Source: Candidatus Collinsella stercoripullorum (lineage in GTDB: Bacteria > Actinomycetota > Coriobacteriia > Coriobacteriales > Coriobacteriaceae). From it: DNA of 64,000 nucleotides. The position numbers were made by a program, and so were the translations under genes. Shown here piece by piece: positions 18,018 through 26,815 of this stretch. Under the pieces are notes generated by a model. It saw only the letters and a program-made list of their open reading frames with translations. It made no database searches and had not been told where the DNA came from. The stretch is from the NCBI GenBank assembly GCA_019117005.1, contig DXAO01000007.1:34657-98656 (forward strand), given 5' to 3'. Within the stretch, counting starts at the first letter, position 1. Each line of letters begins with the position of its first letter.

Positions 18018-18515
18018 ATGATCTGCACCATCGAGCACGCGCTCGTGCCCGGCACCTTCGACCCGATCACCTACGGGCACATCGACGTGGTGCGCAGGGC
18101 GCGCCGCCTGTTCCCGCGCGTGACGGTCGCCGTCGCCGAGTCCATCGGCAAGAACGGCTCCGGTCCGGTGTTCAGCCTCGATGAGCGCGTGGCGCTCGCC
18201 CGGGAGGCGCTTGCGGGAACCCCGGGCGTGGAGGTCGAGCCGTTCTGCGGCCTGCTCGTCGACTTCGCGCACCAGCTGGGGGCGGGCGCGGTCGTGAAGG
18301 GCCTGCGCGCGATGACGGACTTCGAGTACGAGCTCCAGCAGGCCGACCTCAACTACCGCCTGGACTCCGAGCTCGAATCCATCTTCGTCATGAGCGCGCC
18401 CCAGTACGGCTACATATCCTCCTCGGTGGTCCGCCAGATCTCCTCGTTCGGCGGGGACGTCTCGGCCCTCGTCCCTCCCAATGTGGTTGAGGCCCTGCGC
18501 GCCCGCTTCTCATAA
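18018..18515 (+). CDS. coaD: Phosphopantetheine adenylyltransferase
   Basis: 165 residues, the standard length. The nucleotidyltransferase motif PGTFDPITYGHIDV (11-24) and the C-terminal ISSSVVRQIS motif are intact. CoaD transfers AMP to 4'-phosphopantetheine in coenzyme A synthesis, which also supplies the arm for the acyl carrier protein encoded at 21254. A strong AAAAGGAGG site precedes the ATG at 18018. Confidence 0.96.
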   Translation: MICTIEHALVPGTFDPITYGHIDVVRRARRLFPRVTVAVAESIGKNGSGPVFSLDERVALAREALAGTPGVEVEPFCGLLVDFAHQLGAGAVVKGLRAMTDFEYELQQADLNYRLDSELESIFVMSAPQYGYISSSVVRQISSFGGDVSALVPPNVVEALRARFS

Positions 18516-18559
18516 GATGCACACGGCCGCGCCCGCGAAATCGGGCGCGCTCGGGCCTG

Positions 18560-18568
18560 TGATACTAT
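18560..18568 (+). promoter_or_regulatory. Extended -10 promoter of the SepIVA-like/DUF177 genes
   Basis: TG-A-TACTAT, an extended -10 with a good hexamer, 35 bases before the next start codon. No convincing -35. Confidence 0.5.
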
Positions 18569-18602
18569 TAGCTCTTGAACACAGCCGACGGAAGGAGACT
18601 TG

Positions 18603-19097
18603 ATGGCTGGCGACAACTTTCCCGGCGAGAGGATCGAAAGCCTTGTCGATGAGCTGTGGGCTATCATCGAGGAAGCCAAGCCTCCCTTCGGCAAATCCCA
18701 GTTCAAGATGATCGAGACCGAGGCGGTCCTGAACATCCTCGATGAGATCCGCATGAGCTATCCCGAGGAGTGGCAGAAGTCCCGCCGCATCCTGAAGGAG
18801 CGCGACGAGCTGCTCGCGAGCGCCTCGGCCCAGGCCGACTCGATCATCGCCGACGCCCAGCAGCAGGCCCTCACCATCGCCGGCGAGCAGGAGATCGTCC
18901 GCCTCGCCCAGAGCCAGGCCGACGAGATCCGCGAGCGCGCCCAGCAGTACGAGCGCGAGACCCGCTACGCCGCCGAGGATTACGCGGAGCAGGTCTTCAC
19001 GCACCTCGAGGAGAACCTCAAATCGCTGACCTCCACCGTCGCCCGCTGCCGCCAGCAGCTCAACGAGGGCGCCAACGGCCAGGGCGGTTCGTGGTGA
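18603..19097 (+). CDS. Coiled-coil protein, possibly SepIVA/DivIVA-like
   Basis: 164 residues from the ATG at 18603 (GGAG 5 bases upstream; a TTG at 18600 is too close to that site). After a non-helical N-terminus the sequence from about 45 to 150 is rich in Glu, Gln, Arg and Ala with heptad-like spacing (for example DELLASASAQADSIIADAQ), so a long coiled coil is expected. No membrane segment. In mycobacteria the gene in this same place, before DUF177, rnc and smc, encodes the DivIVA-like septal factor SepIVA. Position and coiled-coil character support a related role here, but direct sequence proof is lacking. Confidence 0.8.
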   Translation: MAGDNFPGERIESLVDELWAIIEEAKPPFGKSQFKMIETEAVLNILDEIRMSYPEEWQKSRRILKERDELLASASAQADSIIADAQQQALTIAGEQEIVRLAQSQADEIRERAQQYERETRYAAEDYAEQVFTHLEENLKSLTSTVARCRQQLNEGANGQGGSW

Positions 19098-19651
19098 TGG
19101 ACGCGCTCGACCCCATCGTCGTCGAGCTCGGGGAGCGGCTCGAGAACCCGGGCGACTCGCTGCCCGTCTCCGGACGGATAGAGATCGGCTCGTACAGCAC
19201 CGGGGAGAAGGAGCTCGCCCTGCCCGACGGCGTCTCCTACGACGTGGTCCTCACCCATGCCGGCGACGGCATCCTCGCCACGGGGATCGTCCGCGCGCAT
19301 GCGCAGGCGTCCTGCGACCGCTGCCTGGAGCCCGCGGACGTGGACATCGCCGGCGAGATCGAGGAGTACTTCCTGTTCCAGGAGCCCGAGGACGCGGATG
19401 CCTACGAGGACGGCTTCGAGCTTGTGGGACCCGACCGCACGGTCGACCTCTCCGGCCCCATCTGGGACGCCATGGTGATGGACACCCCGTTCGTGATCCT
19501 GTGCCGCCCGGATTGCGCGGGGCTGTGCCCCACCTGCGGCGCGAACCTCAACGAGGGCCCCTGCGGCTGCGCCGAGCGCGCGGAGCGGGAGCGCCTGGAG
19601 GGCGACGACAACCCCTTCGCGGTCCTGCGCGGGCTCGATCTGGGCGAGTAG
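19097..19651 (+). CDS. DUF177 (YceD) family zinc-ribbon protein
   Basis: 184 residues from the ATG at 19097, overlapping the previous TGA by one base. In-frame GTGs at 19091 and 19094 are alternative starts. YceD/DUF177 proteins nearly always sit directly before rpmF, as here, and are tied to 23S rRNA metabolism. Six cysteines in two groups (CDRC at 73-76; Cys136, 140, 144 and 147, in the order RPDCAGLCPTCG) could bind zinc, and CGC follows at 156-158. The C-terminal DNPFAVLRGL is typical of the family. Confidence 0.9.
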   Translation: MDALDPIVVELGERLENPGDSLPVSGRIEIGSYSTGEKELALPDGVSYDVVLTHAGDGILATGIVRAHAQASCDRCLEPADVDIAGEIEEYFLFQEPEDADAYEDGFELVGPDRTVDLSGPIWDAMVMDTPFVILCRPDCAGLCPTCGANLNEGPCGCAERAERERLEGDDNPFAVLRGLDLGE

Positions 19652-19726
19652 GGCGGAAGCGCCCCGCCCCGGGAGGGTCCGTGCGTGCATAACCTATGGT
19701 CGCGGCATGTGGAGAAGAAAAACATC

Positions 19727-19754
19727 TGTACAGGCCGGGATTCTATGATAGTAT
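19727..19754 (+). promoter_or_regulatory. Promoter of rpmF-plsX
   Basis: TGTACA (19727-19732), 16-base spacer, TAGTAT (19749-19754) preceded by TG-A, making an extended -10. Both boxes match 4 of 6. It is 50 bases before the rpmF start in an AT-rich stretch unusual for this window. Confidence 0.5.
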
Positions 19755-19804
19755 CGCTACTTGCGCGTAATCGTGCCAGGACATAGCAATAAAGGAAGGT
19801 CATC

Positions 19805-19984
19805 ATGCCAGTACCTAAGCAAAAGAAGGGCCGCGGAGCCACCCACACCCGTCGTTCCGCCAACATGAAGATTGACGCCCCCTCCCGCTCCGTCTGCCCT
19901 CGCTGCGGCGCCGTCAAGCTTCCCCATCACGTCTGCCCCAACTGCGGCTATTATAAGGACCGTGAGGTCATCGTCACCGAGTAG
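19805..19984 (+). CDS. rpmF: 50S ribosomal protein L32
   Basis: 59 residues. The N-terminus MPVPKQKKGRGATHTRRSAN is the L32 signature, and a four-cysteine zinc ribbon follows: CPRC at 31-34 and CPNC at 44-47. AAAGGAAGG lies 5-6 bases before the ATG. The yceD-rpmF-plsX order is conserved across bacteria. Codon use is less GC-biased than its neighbours, as expected for a highly expressed ribosomal gene. Being the C+ (cysteine-bearing) form, it depends on zinc; a C- paralogue could exist elsewhere in the genome. Confidence 0.97.
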   Translation: MPVPKQKKGRGATHTRRSANMKIDAPSRSVCPRCGAVKLPHHVCPNCGYYKDREVIVTE

Positions 19985-20095
19985 CTCGGTGCCGTGACAC
20001 CCGGTCGCGCAGTCGCCTCGGGCGGCGTGAGCGAATTGGAACCGTATGGCCGGCTCACCCGAGTCGGCCATTTGCGTATAGGAGGGGATCGTCCC

Positions 20096-21118
20096 ATGAA
20101 CAAGGTCTGCATCGCGGTCGACGTGATGGGCGGCGACGAGGAGCCGCAGGTCGTCCTCGACGGGATCGACGCCGCACTCGCCGCCGACGGGGACCTCGAG
20201 GTCCTCGCGGTCGGCCCCGCCGACCTCGTCGAGCCCTTCGCCGAGCGGCGCGAGCGCGTCCGCGCGCTCGTCGCGCCCGACGTCATCACCATGGAGGACG
20301 ACCCGCTCGAGGCCGTCATGCGCAAGCGCAAGTCCTCCATCGTGCTCGCCTGCCGCGCGGTCAAGAAGGGGGAGGCGTCCGGCTTCTTCTCCGCCGGGGC
20401 CACCGGCGCCATGACCGCCGCCGCGACCGCCTACGTGACCCCCTTCAAGTACCTGAACGCCGAGGGCGAGAAGCGCCCCATCCGCCCCTGCATCGTGAGC
20501 GCCATGCCCAACCGCCGCGGCGGCCACACGGTCTTCTGCGACCTGGGGGCCAACCCCGACGTCGAGCCCGAGGACATGGTCCGCTTCGCCCAGATGGGCG
20601 CCACCTACGCGCACGTCGTCTGCGGTATCGACGCGCCGCGCGTGGGCCTGCTGTCCAACGGGTCGGAGGACACCAAGGGGTCGCATTTCACCAAGGCGTG
20701 CTTCCCGCTCATGCGCGAGCAGGTCCCCGGTTTCGCGGGCAACTGCGAGGGCGGCGACCTCACCTCCGGCGACTTCGACGTCGTGGTGTGCGACGGCTTC
20801 GCGGGCAACGTGGCGCTCAAGGCCACGGAGGGGGCCGCGAAGCTCATCCTGCACGAGCTCAAGGACACGCTGCTGTCCTCCGCCAAGGGCAAGCTCGCCG
20901 CCCTGCTCGTCAAAGACGACCTCAAGGCCATCCAGGCCAAGCTCTCCGGTGACTCCTACGGCGGCGCGGTGCTCCTCGGCCTGCGCGGCGTGGTGCTCAT
21001 CGGCCACGGCGCGACGAGCGTCGACGCCGTGAAGAACGGGACGCTCGCCGCCGCCCGCGCCGTGCGCGACGGGCTCGTGGACAAGCTCGCCGACTCCATG
21101 GAGGGCATCGTCCGCTGA
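20096..21118 (+). CDS. plsX: Phosphate acyltransferase PlsX
   Basis: 340 residues from the ATG at 20096, with ATAGGAGGGG upstream; upstream in-frame codons lack a site. The N-terminus CIAVDVMGGDEEP is the PlsX signature, and GFFSAGATGAMTAA and GLLSNGSEDTKG are conserved active-site segments. PlsX converts acyl-ACP to acyl-phosphate, the first step of phospholipid synthesis, and also takes acyl-phosphate made by FakA/FakB. It is followed by acpP. Confidence 0.96.
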   Translation: MNKVCIAVDVMGGDEEPQVVLDGIDAALAADGDLEVLAVGPADLVEPFAERRERVRALVAPDVITMEDDPLEAVMRKRKSSIVLACRAVKKGEASGFFSAGATGAMTAAATAYVTPFKYLNAEGEKRPIRPCIVSAMPNRRGGHTVFCDLGANPDVEPEDMVRFAQMGATYAHVVCGIDAPRVGLLSNGSEDTKGSHFTKACFPLMREQVPGFAGNCEGGDLTSGDFDVVVCDGFAGNVALKATEGAAKLILHELKDTLLSSAKGKLAALLVKDDLKAIQAKLSGDSYGGAVLLGLRGVVLIGHGATSVDAVKNGTLAAARAVRDGLVDKLADSMEGIVR

Positions 21119-21190
21119 TCCCGCGGCGCGGCGCGCCCGCACGGCGCGCGGGGTGTCCGCTCGCGCGTGGCGCGCATGCGCGCAAGCGGG

Positions 21191-21196
21191 TAGAAT
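21191..21196 (+). promoter_or_regulatory. Possible -10 element of acpP
   Basis: TAGAAT (5 of 6) 58 bases before the acpP start. The -35 region (TGGCGC) is poor. Confidence 0.25.
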
Positions 21197-21253
21197 CCCA
21201 TCTGGGCCACGATACGGCCGGCGACCGCCGGCCACCGCGAAAGGAGCAAGCTC

Positions 21254-21496
21254 ATGGAGCGCGCAGAGATCCTCGCCAAGATCGCAGACATCGCCGCCGA
21301 CGTCCTCGGCGTCGACATGGACGGCATCACCGAGGCGACCACCTTCGACGACCTCGAGGCCGATTCGCTCGACCGGCTCCAGCTCGTCACCGCCATGGAG
21401 GACGAGTTCGACATCGAGTTCGCCGAGGAGAGCCTCGCGTCGATCGCATCGGTGTCCGACGCCATCGACGCGGTCGAGAAGGCGCTGGAGGGTTAG
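21254..21496 (+). CDS. acpP: Acyl carrier protein
   Basis: 80 residues, acidic, with the phosphopantetheine attachment serine in LEADSLDRLQLV (Ser about 36). Standard length and fold. The helix-II residues after Ser are LDRLQL instead of the more usual LDTVEL, a mild variation. It supplies the acyl chain carrier for PlsX (upstream) and for the acyl-ACP thioesterase at 7267. The gene is preceded by AAAGGAG and followed 3 bases later by rnc, so the two are cotranscribed. Confidence 0.95.
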   Translation: MERAEILAKIADIAADVLGVDMDGITEATTFDDLEADSLDRLQLVTAMEDEFDIEFAEESLASIASVSDAIDAVEKALEG

Positions 21497-21499
21497 CGC

Positions 21500-22225
21500 G
21501 TGTCCCTGTCCGATAAGCTCGCGCGCGCCGAGCAGATCTGCGGTCACGAGTTCTCCGACCGCGTCCTGCTCCGGTCCGCGCTCACCCATCCCTCGGCCGT
21601 CGAGGGGGAGCCCGTCGACGCCTCCTACGAGCGGCTCGAGTTCCTGGGCGACTCCATCCTGGGCGCCGTGGTCGCCGACTCCCTGTACCGCAGCTACCCG
21701 ACGTTCGACGAGGGCAAGCTCACGCGGCTCAAGGTCTCGCTCGTCAGCGGCATGACCCTGTCCGACGTCGGCCGGGAGCTGGGCATCGACGCCTGCATCG
21801 TCTTCGGCTCGTCCGAGATGGGCACCGGCGCCCGCGGCATGCACTCCGCGCTGGAGAACGTCTACGAGGCCCTCGTGGGCGCGCTCTACCTCGACGGCGG
21901 ATGGGACGCCGCCGCCGCGTTCATCGCGCGCACCCTGAAGCCGCACCTCGCCACCGAGCGCGCCGAGCACCCCACCAACCCCAAGTCGTTTCTGCAGGAG
22001 TGCGTGCAGCGCGACCGCATGGAGGCCCCCGCCTACAAGCTCGTGGACAGCTCGGGCCCCGCGCACGAGCCCACCTTCACGGCCGTCGCCATCGTCGACG
22101 GGGTGCGCCGCGGGCGCGGTACGGGCTCGTCCAAGAAGGAGGCGGAGGCCGCGGCGGCGCTCGACGCGCTGGAGCGCATGGGGTACACGCACAACGGCGT
22201 CATCCTCAAGCGCAAGCTGGGTTAG
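21500..22225 (+). CDS. rnc: Ribonuclease III
   Basis: 241 residues with a GTG start at 21500; GGAGGG, inside the acpP end, is the ribosome site. The RNase III signature YERLEFLGDSILGAVVAD carries the catalytic Glu and Asp. The second acidic motif is in ENVYEALVGALYLDGG. A double-stranded RNA-binding domain occupies about 160-235. It cuts rRNA precursors and double-stranded RNA. acpP-rnc-smc-ftsY is a classical Gram-positive order. Confidence 0.96.
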   Translation: MSLSDKLARAEQICGHEFSDRVLLRSALTHPSAVEGEPVDASYERLEFLGDSILGAVVADSLYRSYPTFDEGKLTRLKVSLVSGMTLSDVGRELGIDACIVFGSSEMGTGARGMHSALENVYEALVGALYLDGGWDAAAAFIARTLKPHLATERAEHPTNPKSFLQECVQRDRMEAPAYKLVDSSGPAHEPTFTAVAIVDGVRRGRGTGSSKKEAEAAAALDALERMGYTHNGVILKRKLG

Positions 22226-22236
22226 CGAGGCATCCG

Positions 22237-25200
22237 GTGTATCTCAAGTCGCTCACCCTGAAGGGGTTCAAATCCTTCGCCGACCGCGCTCAGATGTCCT
22301 TCGAGCCCGGGCTCACCGTCATCGTGGGGCCCAACGGCTCGGGTAAATCGAATATCTCCGACGCCATCCTGTGGGTCCTGGGGGAGCAGAGCGCCAAGCA
22401 GCTGCGCGGCCAGGCCATGGAGGACGTCATCTTCTCCGGTTCCTCCGCCCGCCAGCCGGTCGGCGTCGCCGAGGTCACGCTCGTGCTCGACAACTCGGAC
22501 CATGTCCTGCCCGTGGACTTCGAGGAGGTCGCCGTCACCCGGCGCATGTACCGATCGGGGGAGAGCGAGTACCTGATCAACTCGAGCCCCTGCCGCCTCA
22601 TGGACATCCAGGACATCCTGCACGACTCCGGCCTCGGCAAGGACACGCACTCCATCATCTCCCAGGGCAAGCTCGACTCGATCCTCCAGAGCCGGCCCGA
22701 GGAGCGCCGCAGCCTCATCGAGGAAGCCGCCGGCATCTCCAAGCACAAGCGCCGCCGGGAGCGCGCGGCCCGCAAGATCGCCTCCATGGACGAGCACCTG
22801 ACGCGCGCTCGCGACATCAACCGCGAGATCAGGCGGCAGCTGAAGCCCCTCGAGCGCCAGGTCGACCGCGCGCGCAAGCACCGCGAGCTCACCGCGCGCG
22901 CCCGCGAGCTCACCCAGATCCTCGCCGTCGACGAGCTGCGCGGCCTCCAGGCCGCCTGGACCGACCTGGAGGGCCGGGCCAAGGAGGGCGACGCCGCCCT
23001 CGAGCTCGCCCGCTACCGGCTCGGCGAGAAGCGGCGCGAGCTCGAGAAGCTGCAGGTGATGCTCGAGGAGAAGGGGCTGTTCGTCGGCGACCTGGGCGAG
23101 CAGCGCCGCCATATGCAGGACGTCGTCGGCCGCATCGGCAGCGACATGCGCCTGCTCGAGGAGAAGGGGCGCAACATGGTCGCGCGCCTCTCCGAGATGC
23201 GCGGCACCCTCTCGGGCTCCGAGCATCAGCGCCGCCGCGCCGCCGCCGAGCTCGAGGACGTCAACCGCCAGCTCGACGAGGTGCGCGCCGCCGCCGAGGT
23301 CGCCCGCGCCGACGTGGCCGCCCTCGGCCCCGCGGCCGATGAGCTGCACGCGCGCCGCGTGGAGCTCGACGACACCATCTCCGAGCTCACGCGCGAGCGC
23401 CGGGAGGCCCAGCGCCGCGCCGACGACGCCGCGCTCGAGTACGTCAAGGCCAAGGAGGCCGTATCCAACGCCGAGGTCGAGGACTCGATGTACGCCTCGC
23501 GCCTCGAGCAGATCGAGGACCAGGCGGCCGAGGTGCGCGCGTCCCTCGAGAGCCGCCGCGGCCGCGCCGAGGAGCTCGAGGCCGAGCTCGCCGACGCGCG
23601 CGACCGCCGCGAGGAGGCCCGCGAGTCGATCGCCGCGGCGCAGTCCGCCCTCGACGACCGGCGCGCGCGGGAATCCGACGCCCGCCGCCGCCATTCGGAG
23701 GCCACCTCCGAGCTCGCCGGCCTGCGCAGGCTCGACGAGCGCATGGCTGGCGCCTCCGAGCTCGTGTCGTCGGTCGCCCGCGGCCTCGCCGACGCGGTGC
23801 TCGCGCGCGCGGGCGACCTCATCGAGGCCCCGCGCGAGCTCGAGGGCCTCGTTGAGGGCCTGCTCTCGTCCGATATCGACGCCCTCGTCCTCGAGGGCCG
23901 CGACGACGTCGCCCGTGCCGGGCGCGCGGCCCTCGGCGAGCGCGGGGCCGGCGGCGAGGTGGCCCTCGTGCCCCGGGACGCCCCGCTCGCCGACCAGCCC
24001 GGGGACCTCCCCGGGTACCGGCTGGTCGAGCGCCTGCGCGTCCGCGAGGGGTACGGCGCCGCGGTCGCGGCGCTGCTCGGCTGCTACCGCGTGGTCGACA
24101 CGCTCGAGGAGGCCCTCGACGCCCCGGCGGTCCCCGGGACGGTCTACGTCACGCCCGAGGGCGCCCGCGTCGCCGCCGGGTCGGTCCGCGTCGGCGCCGC
24201 CGGCGACGCCGCGGCGGGCGCGCTGGAGCGCAAGCGCCAGATCCGCGAGCTCGAGGAGGCCGAGCCCGAGCTCGCCGCCGTGCTCGCGCACGCCTCCGAG
24301 CTCGTCACCGAGGCCACCGCGGCGCTCGCGCAGGCGCGTTCCGCGGACGGGGACGTCGCGGGCGAGATCGCGCGCCTCGAGGGCGAGCGGCGCTCCCTGC
24401 TGGCGGAGATCGGCCGACTCGAGCAGGGGCTCTCGCAGTCCCTCGCGGAGCAGGCGCAGATCGAGCGCCGGCGCGCCCAGGCTGCCGCGGCCGTCGAGGA
24501 GGTGCGGCCGCGCCTCGAGCAGCTGGCCGCCGAGCGCGACGGGGCGCGGGTCCGCGCCGAGGAGCTGTCCCGCCGCATCGAGGACGCGTCCGACGACATC
24601 GAGCGCCTCCGGAGGGAGGACTCCGAGGCCTCCGGCAAGCTCGCCGACGCCAAGGTCCGCGCCGCCCAGGCGGCGGAGCGCCAGCGCAGCCTCGAGGCGC
24701 GCGCCCCCGAGCTCGCCCGGCGGCTCGAGGGGATCGACCGCCGCATCCGCGCGACGCGGCAGGCCTCCCGCTCGCTCGAGGTCCTGCGCCTGCGCGTCGA
24801 CCCGCTCCACGACCGCTACCTCGCCCTCTCCGAGCGCGCCATGGACTGGGCCGCGCGCCTGCGCGACCAGGCCTCGATCGAGGAGGCGGACTCCGCGTCG
24901 CTCAAGAAGACCATCGCGGCCGCCCGCGCCGAGGTCGACGCCGCCAAGGCCGAGGTCGACGCCGCCACGGCCGCCCTCTCCGACCTGAAGGTCGAGCGCG
25001 GCCGCCTGGAGGTCCAAGTCGAGAACGCGATCGGCGCCATCACGGCGGACGGGACCACGGTGCTCGAGGAGGCGCTCGCCCTTCCCGCCCCCGACGACCG
25101 CGCCGCGGCGGAGCGCGAGCTCGCCGACCTCGCGCGGCAGATCAACAACCTGGGGCCCGTCAACCAGGTCGCCTTCGAGGAGTACGAGCGGCTGCGCACG

Positions 25201-25770
25201 CGCGCCGACTACATCGCCGCGCAGCTCTCCGACCTCGAGGCGGCCCGCTCGGCGCTCACCAAGATCACCGCCGCCATCGACCGCAAGATGCGCCGGCAGT
25301 TCCTCGCCACCTTCGAGAAGGTGGACGCGAACTTCCGCGAGGTCTTCGGCATGCTCTTCCCCGGCGGCCAGGCGCACCTGGAGATGACCGATCCCGAGCA
25401 CCCCTCGGAGACCGGCATCGAGGTCGTGGCGCAGCCGCGCGGCAAGCGCATCGCCAAGATGACCCTCATGAGCGGCGGCGAGAAGAGCCTGACGGCGCTC
25501 GCGCTGCTGTTCGCGGTCTACCGCACGCGCACCGTCCCGTTCTACGTGCTCGACGAGGTCGAGGCGGCCCTCGATGACTCCAACCTCGGCAAGCTCATCG
25601 GCGCCATCGACTACCTGCGCCGAACCACCCAGCTGATCGTCATCTCCCACCAGCGCCGCACCATGGAGGACGCCGACGTCCTCTACGGGGTCTCCATGCA
25701 GGCCGACGGCGTCTCCCGCGTCGTGAGCCAGCGGCTCGATCGCGCAACAGGAAAGGTCGTGAACAACTAA
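22237..25770 (+). CDS. smc: Chromosome partition protein SMC
   Basis: 1177 residues from the GTG at 22237 (GCGAGG upstream, 11 bases after rnc). The open frame begins earlier, inside rnc, but that part is not coding. The N-terminus YLKSLTLKGFKSFA and Walker A GPNGSGKSN (31-39) are typical. Long coiled coils run from about 165 to 500 and 660 to 1000, separated by the hinge. The C-terminal ATPase half has the signature LMSGGEKSLTALAL and Walker B VLDEVEAALDD. SMC with ScpA/ScpB condenses and separates chromosomes. No scp genes are in this window. It overlaps ftsY by one base. Confidence 0.96.
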   Translation: MYLKSLTLKGFKSFADRAQMSFEPGLTVIVGPNGSGKSNISDAILWVLGEQSAKQLRGQAMEDVIFSGSSARQPVGVAEVTLVLDNSDHVLPVDFEEVAVTRRMYRSGESEYLINSSPCRLMDIQDILHDSGLGKDTHSIISQGKLDSILQSRPEERRSLIEEAAGISKHKRRRERAARKIASMDEHLTRARDINREIRRQLKPLERQVDRARKHRELTARARELTQILAVDELRGLQAAWTDLEGRAKEGDAALELARYRLGEKRRELEKLQVMLEEKGLFVGDLGEQRRHMQDVVGRIGSDMRLLEEKGRNMVARLSEMRGTLSGSEHQRRRAAAELEDVNRQLDEVRAAAEVARADVAALGPAADELHARRVELDDTISELTRERREAQRRADDAALEYVKAKEAVSNAEVEDSMYASRLEQIEDQAAEVRASLESRRGRAEELEAELADARDRREEARESIAAAQSALDDRRARESDARRRHSEATSELAGLRRLDERMAGASELVSSVARGLADAVLARAGDLIEAPRELEGLVEGLLSSDIDALVLEGRDDVARAGRAALGERGAGGEVALVPRDAPLADQPGDLPGYRLVERLRVREGYGAAVAALLGCYRVVDTLEEALDAPAVPGTVYVTPEGARVAAGSVRVGAAGDAAAGALERKRQIRELEEAEPELAAVLAHASELVTEATAALAQARSADGDVAGEIARLEGERRSLLAEIGRLEQGLSQSLAEQAQIERRRAQAAAAVEEVRPRLEQLAAERDGARVRAEELSRRIEDASDDIERLRREDSEASGKLADAKVRAAQAAERQRSLEARAPELARRLEGIDRRIRATRQASRSLEVLRLRVDPLHDRYLALSERAMDWAARLRDQASIEEADSASLKKTIAAARAEVDAAKAEVDAATAALSDLKVERGRLEVQVENAIGAITADGTTVLEEALALPAPDDRAAAERELADLARQINNLGPVNQVAFEEYERLRTRADYIAAQLSDLEAARSALTKITAAIDRKMRRQFLATFEKVDANFREVFGMLFPGGQAHLEMTDPEHPSETGIEVVAQPRGKRIAKMTLMSGGEKSLTALALLFAVYRTRTVPFYVLDEVEAALDDSNLGKLIGAIDYLRRTTQLIVISHQRRTMEDADVLYGVSMQADGVSRVVSQRLDRATGKVVNN

Positions 25771-26687
25771 TGGGTCTATTCGACAGTCTCTCCCGCGGTC
25801 TCAAGCGCAGCCGCGAGGCCCTGAACGAGATCTTCTACTTCGGCGGCGAGGTCGACGAGAGCTTCTGGGAGGATCTCGAGGACACCCTCGTCATGGGCGA
25901 CATGGGCGCCGATATCGCGATGTCGGTCAGCGACGACCTGCGCGACCTCGCGGCGAAGAACAACCTCAAGACCGCGCGGCAGCTCCGCGAGGCGCTCGCC
26001 GAGCGGCTCGAGGAGACCTTCACCGCCCCGTCGGCCGACCCCTTTTCGGAAACCCCCTCCGTCGTCCTGTTCGTGGGGATCAACGGCGCGGGCAAGACGA
26101 CCACGGTCGGCAAGATCGCCAGCGCCGCCGCGCGCGAGGGGAAGCGCTGCGTTATCGGCAGCGCCGACACCTTCCGCGCCGCCGCCATCGAGCAGCTCGA
26201 CGTCTGGGGCGAGCGCGCCGGGGTGCCCGTGGTCAAGCGCGAGCGCGGCGCGGACCCCGCGAGCGTGTGCTACGACGTGCTCGACGTCGCCGACCGCGAG
26301 GGAACCGACCTCGTCCTCATCGACACCGCGGGGCGCCTGCACACCTCCGCCGACCTCATGCGCGAGCTCGCCAAGGTCGTGAACGTGACCCGCAAGCGCG
26401 CGTCGAAGTGCGCGGGCGGCCCCATGCCTGTCCACGTGGTCCTCGTCATCGACGCCGCCACGGGCCAGAACGGGCTCAACCAGGCCATCGAGTTCAACGA
26501 GGCGCTGGGGCTCGACGGCGTCATCATGACCAAGCTCGACGGCACCGCGAAGGGCGGCATCGCCATGGCGGTCGCCTCGCGCCTCAAGCTTCCGATCCTG
26601 CGCATCGGCGTGGGCGAGCAGGTCGAGGACCTGCAGCGGTTCGACGCCCGCGCCTTCTGCCGGGCGCTCGTCGGCTGCGACGACTGA
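25770..26687 (+). CDS. ftsY: Signal recognition particle receptor FtsY
   Basis: 305 residues; the ATG shares one base with the smc stop (TAATG). It lacks the long acidic N-terminal domain and begins directly with the N domain (short, amphipathic MGLFDSLSRGLKRSRE), as in many Gram-positives. The G domain has the P-loop GINGAGKTTTVGK, DTAGRLH (G3) and TKLDGTAKGG (G4). It receives ribosome-SRP complexes at the membrane together with Ffh encoded 130 bp downstream. Confidence 0.96.
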   Translation: MGLFDSLSRGLKRSREALNEIFYFGGEVDESFWEDLEDTLVMGDMGADIAMSVSDDLRDLAAKNNLKTARQLREALAERLEETFTAPSADPFSETPSVVLFVGINGAGKTTTVGKIASAAAREGKRCVIGSADTFRAAAIEQLDVWGERAGVPVVKRERGADPASVCYDVLDVADREGTDLVLIDTAGRLHTSADLMRELAKVVNVTRKRASKCAGGPMPVHVVLVIDAATGQNGLNQAIEFNEALGLDGVIMTKLDGTAKGGIAMAVASRLKLPILRIGVGEQVEDLQRFDARAFCRALVGCDD

Positions 26688-26815
26688 CGGGGCGCCCCGT
26701 GGCCCCGTCCCCGGAGGCCCGTGCGGCCGCCCCGCAGGCCTGTCCGGGGCCGCGGCCGCACCGGCCGCAACGACGCGCGCGGATGCGCCGATAGATACCG
26801 AAAGGGGAGACTCCC

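Noticed and set aside
22222..25650. A 1142-residue open frame on the minus strand opposite smc.
   Set aside because: It is a mirror of the GC-rich codon bias of smc; its composition (Leu/Gly/Arg/Val/Asp-rich, no domain) has no family features.
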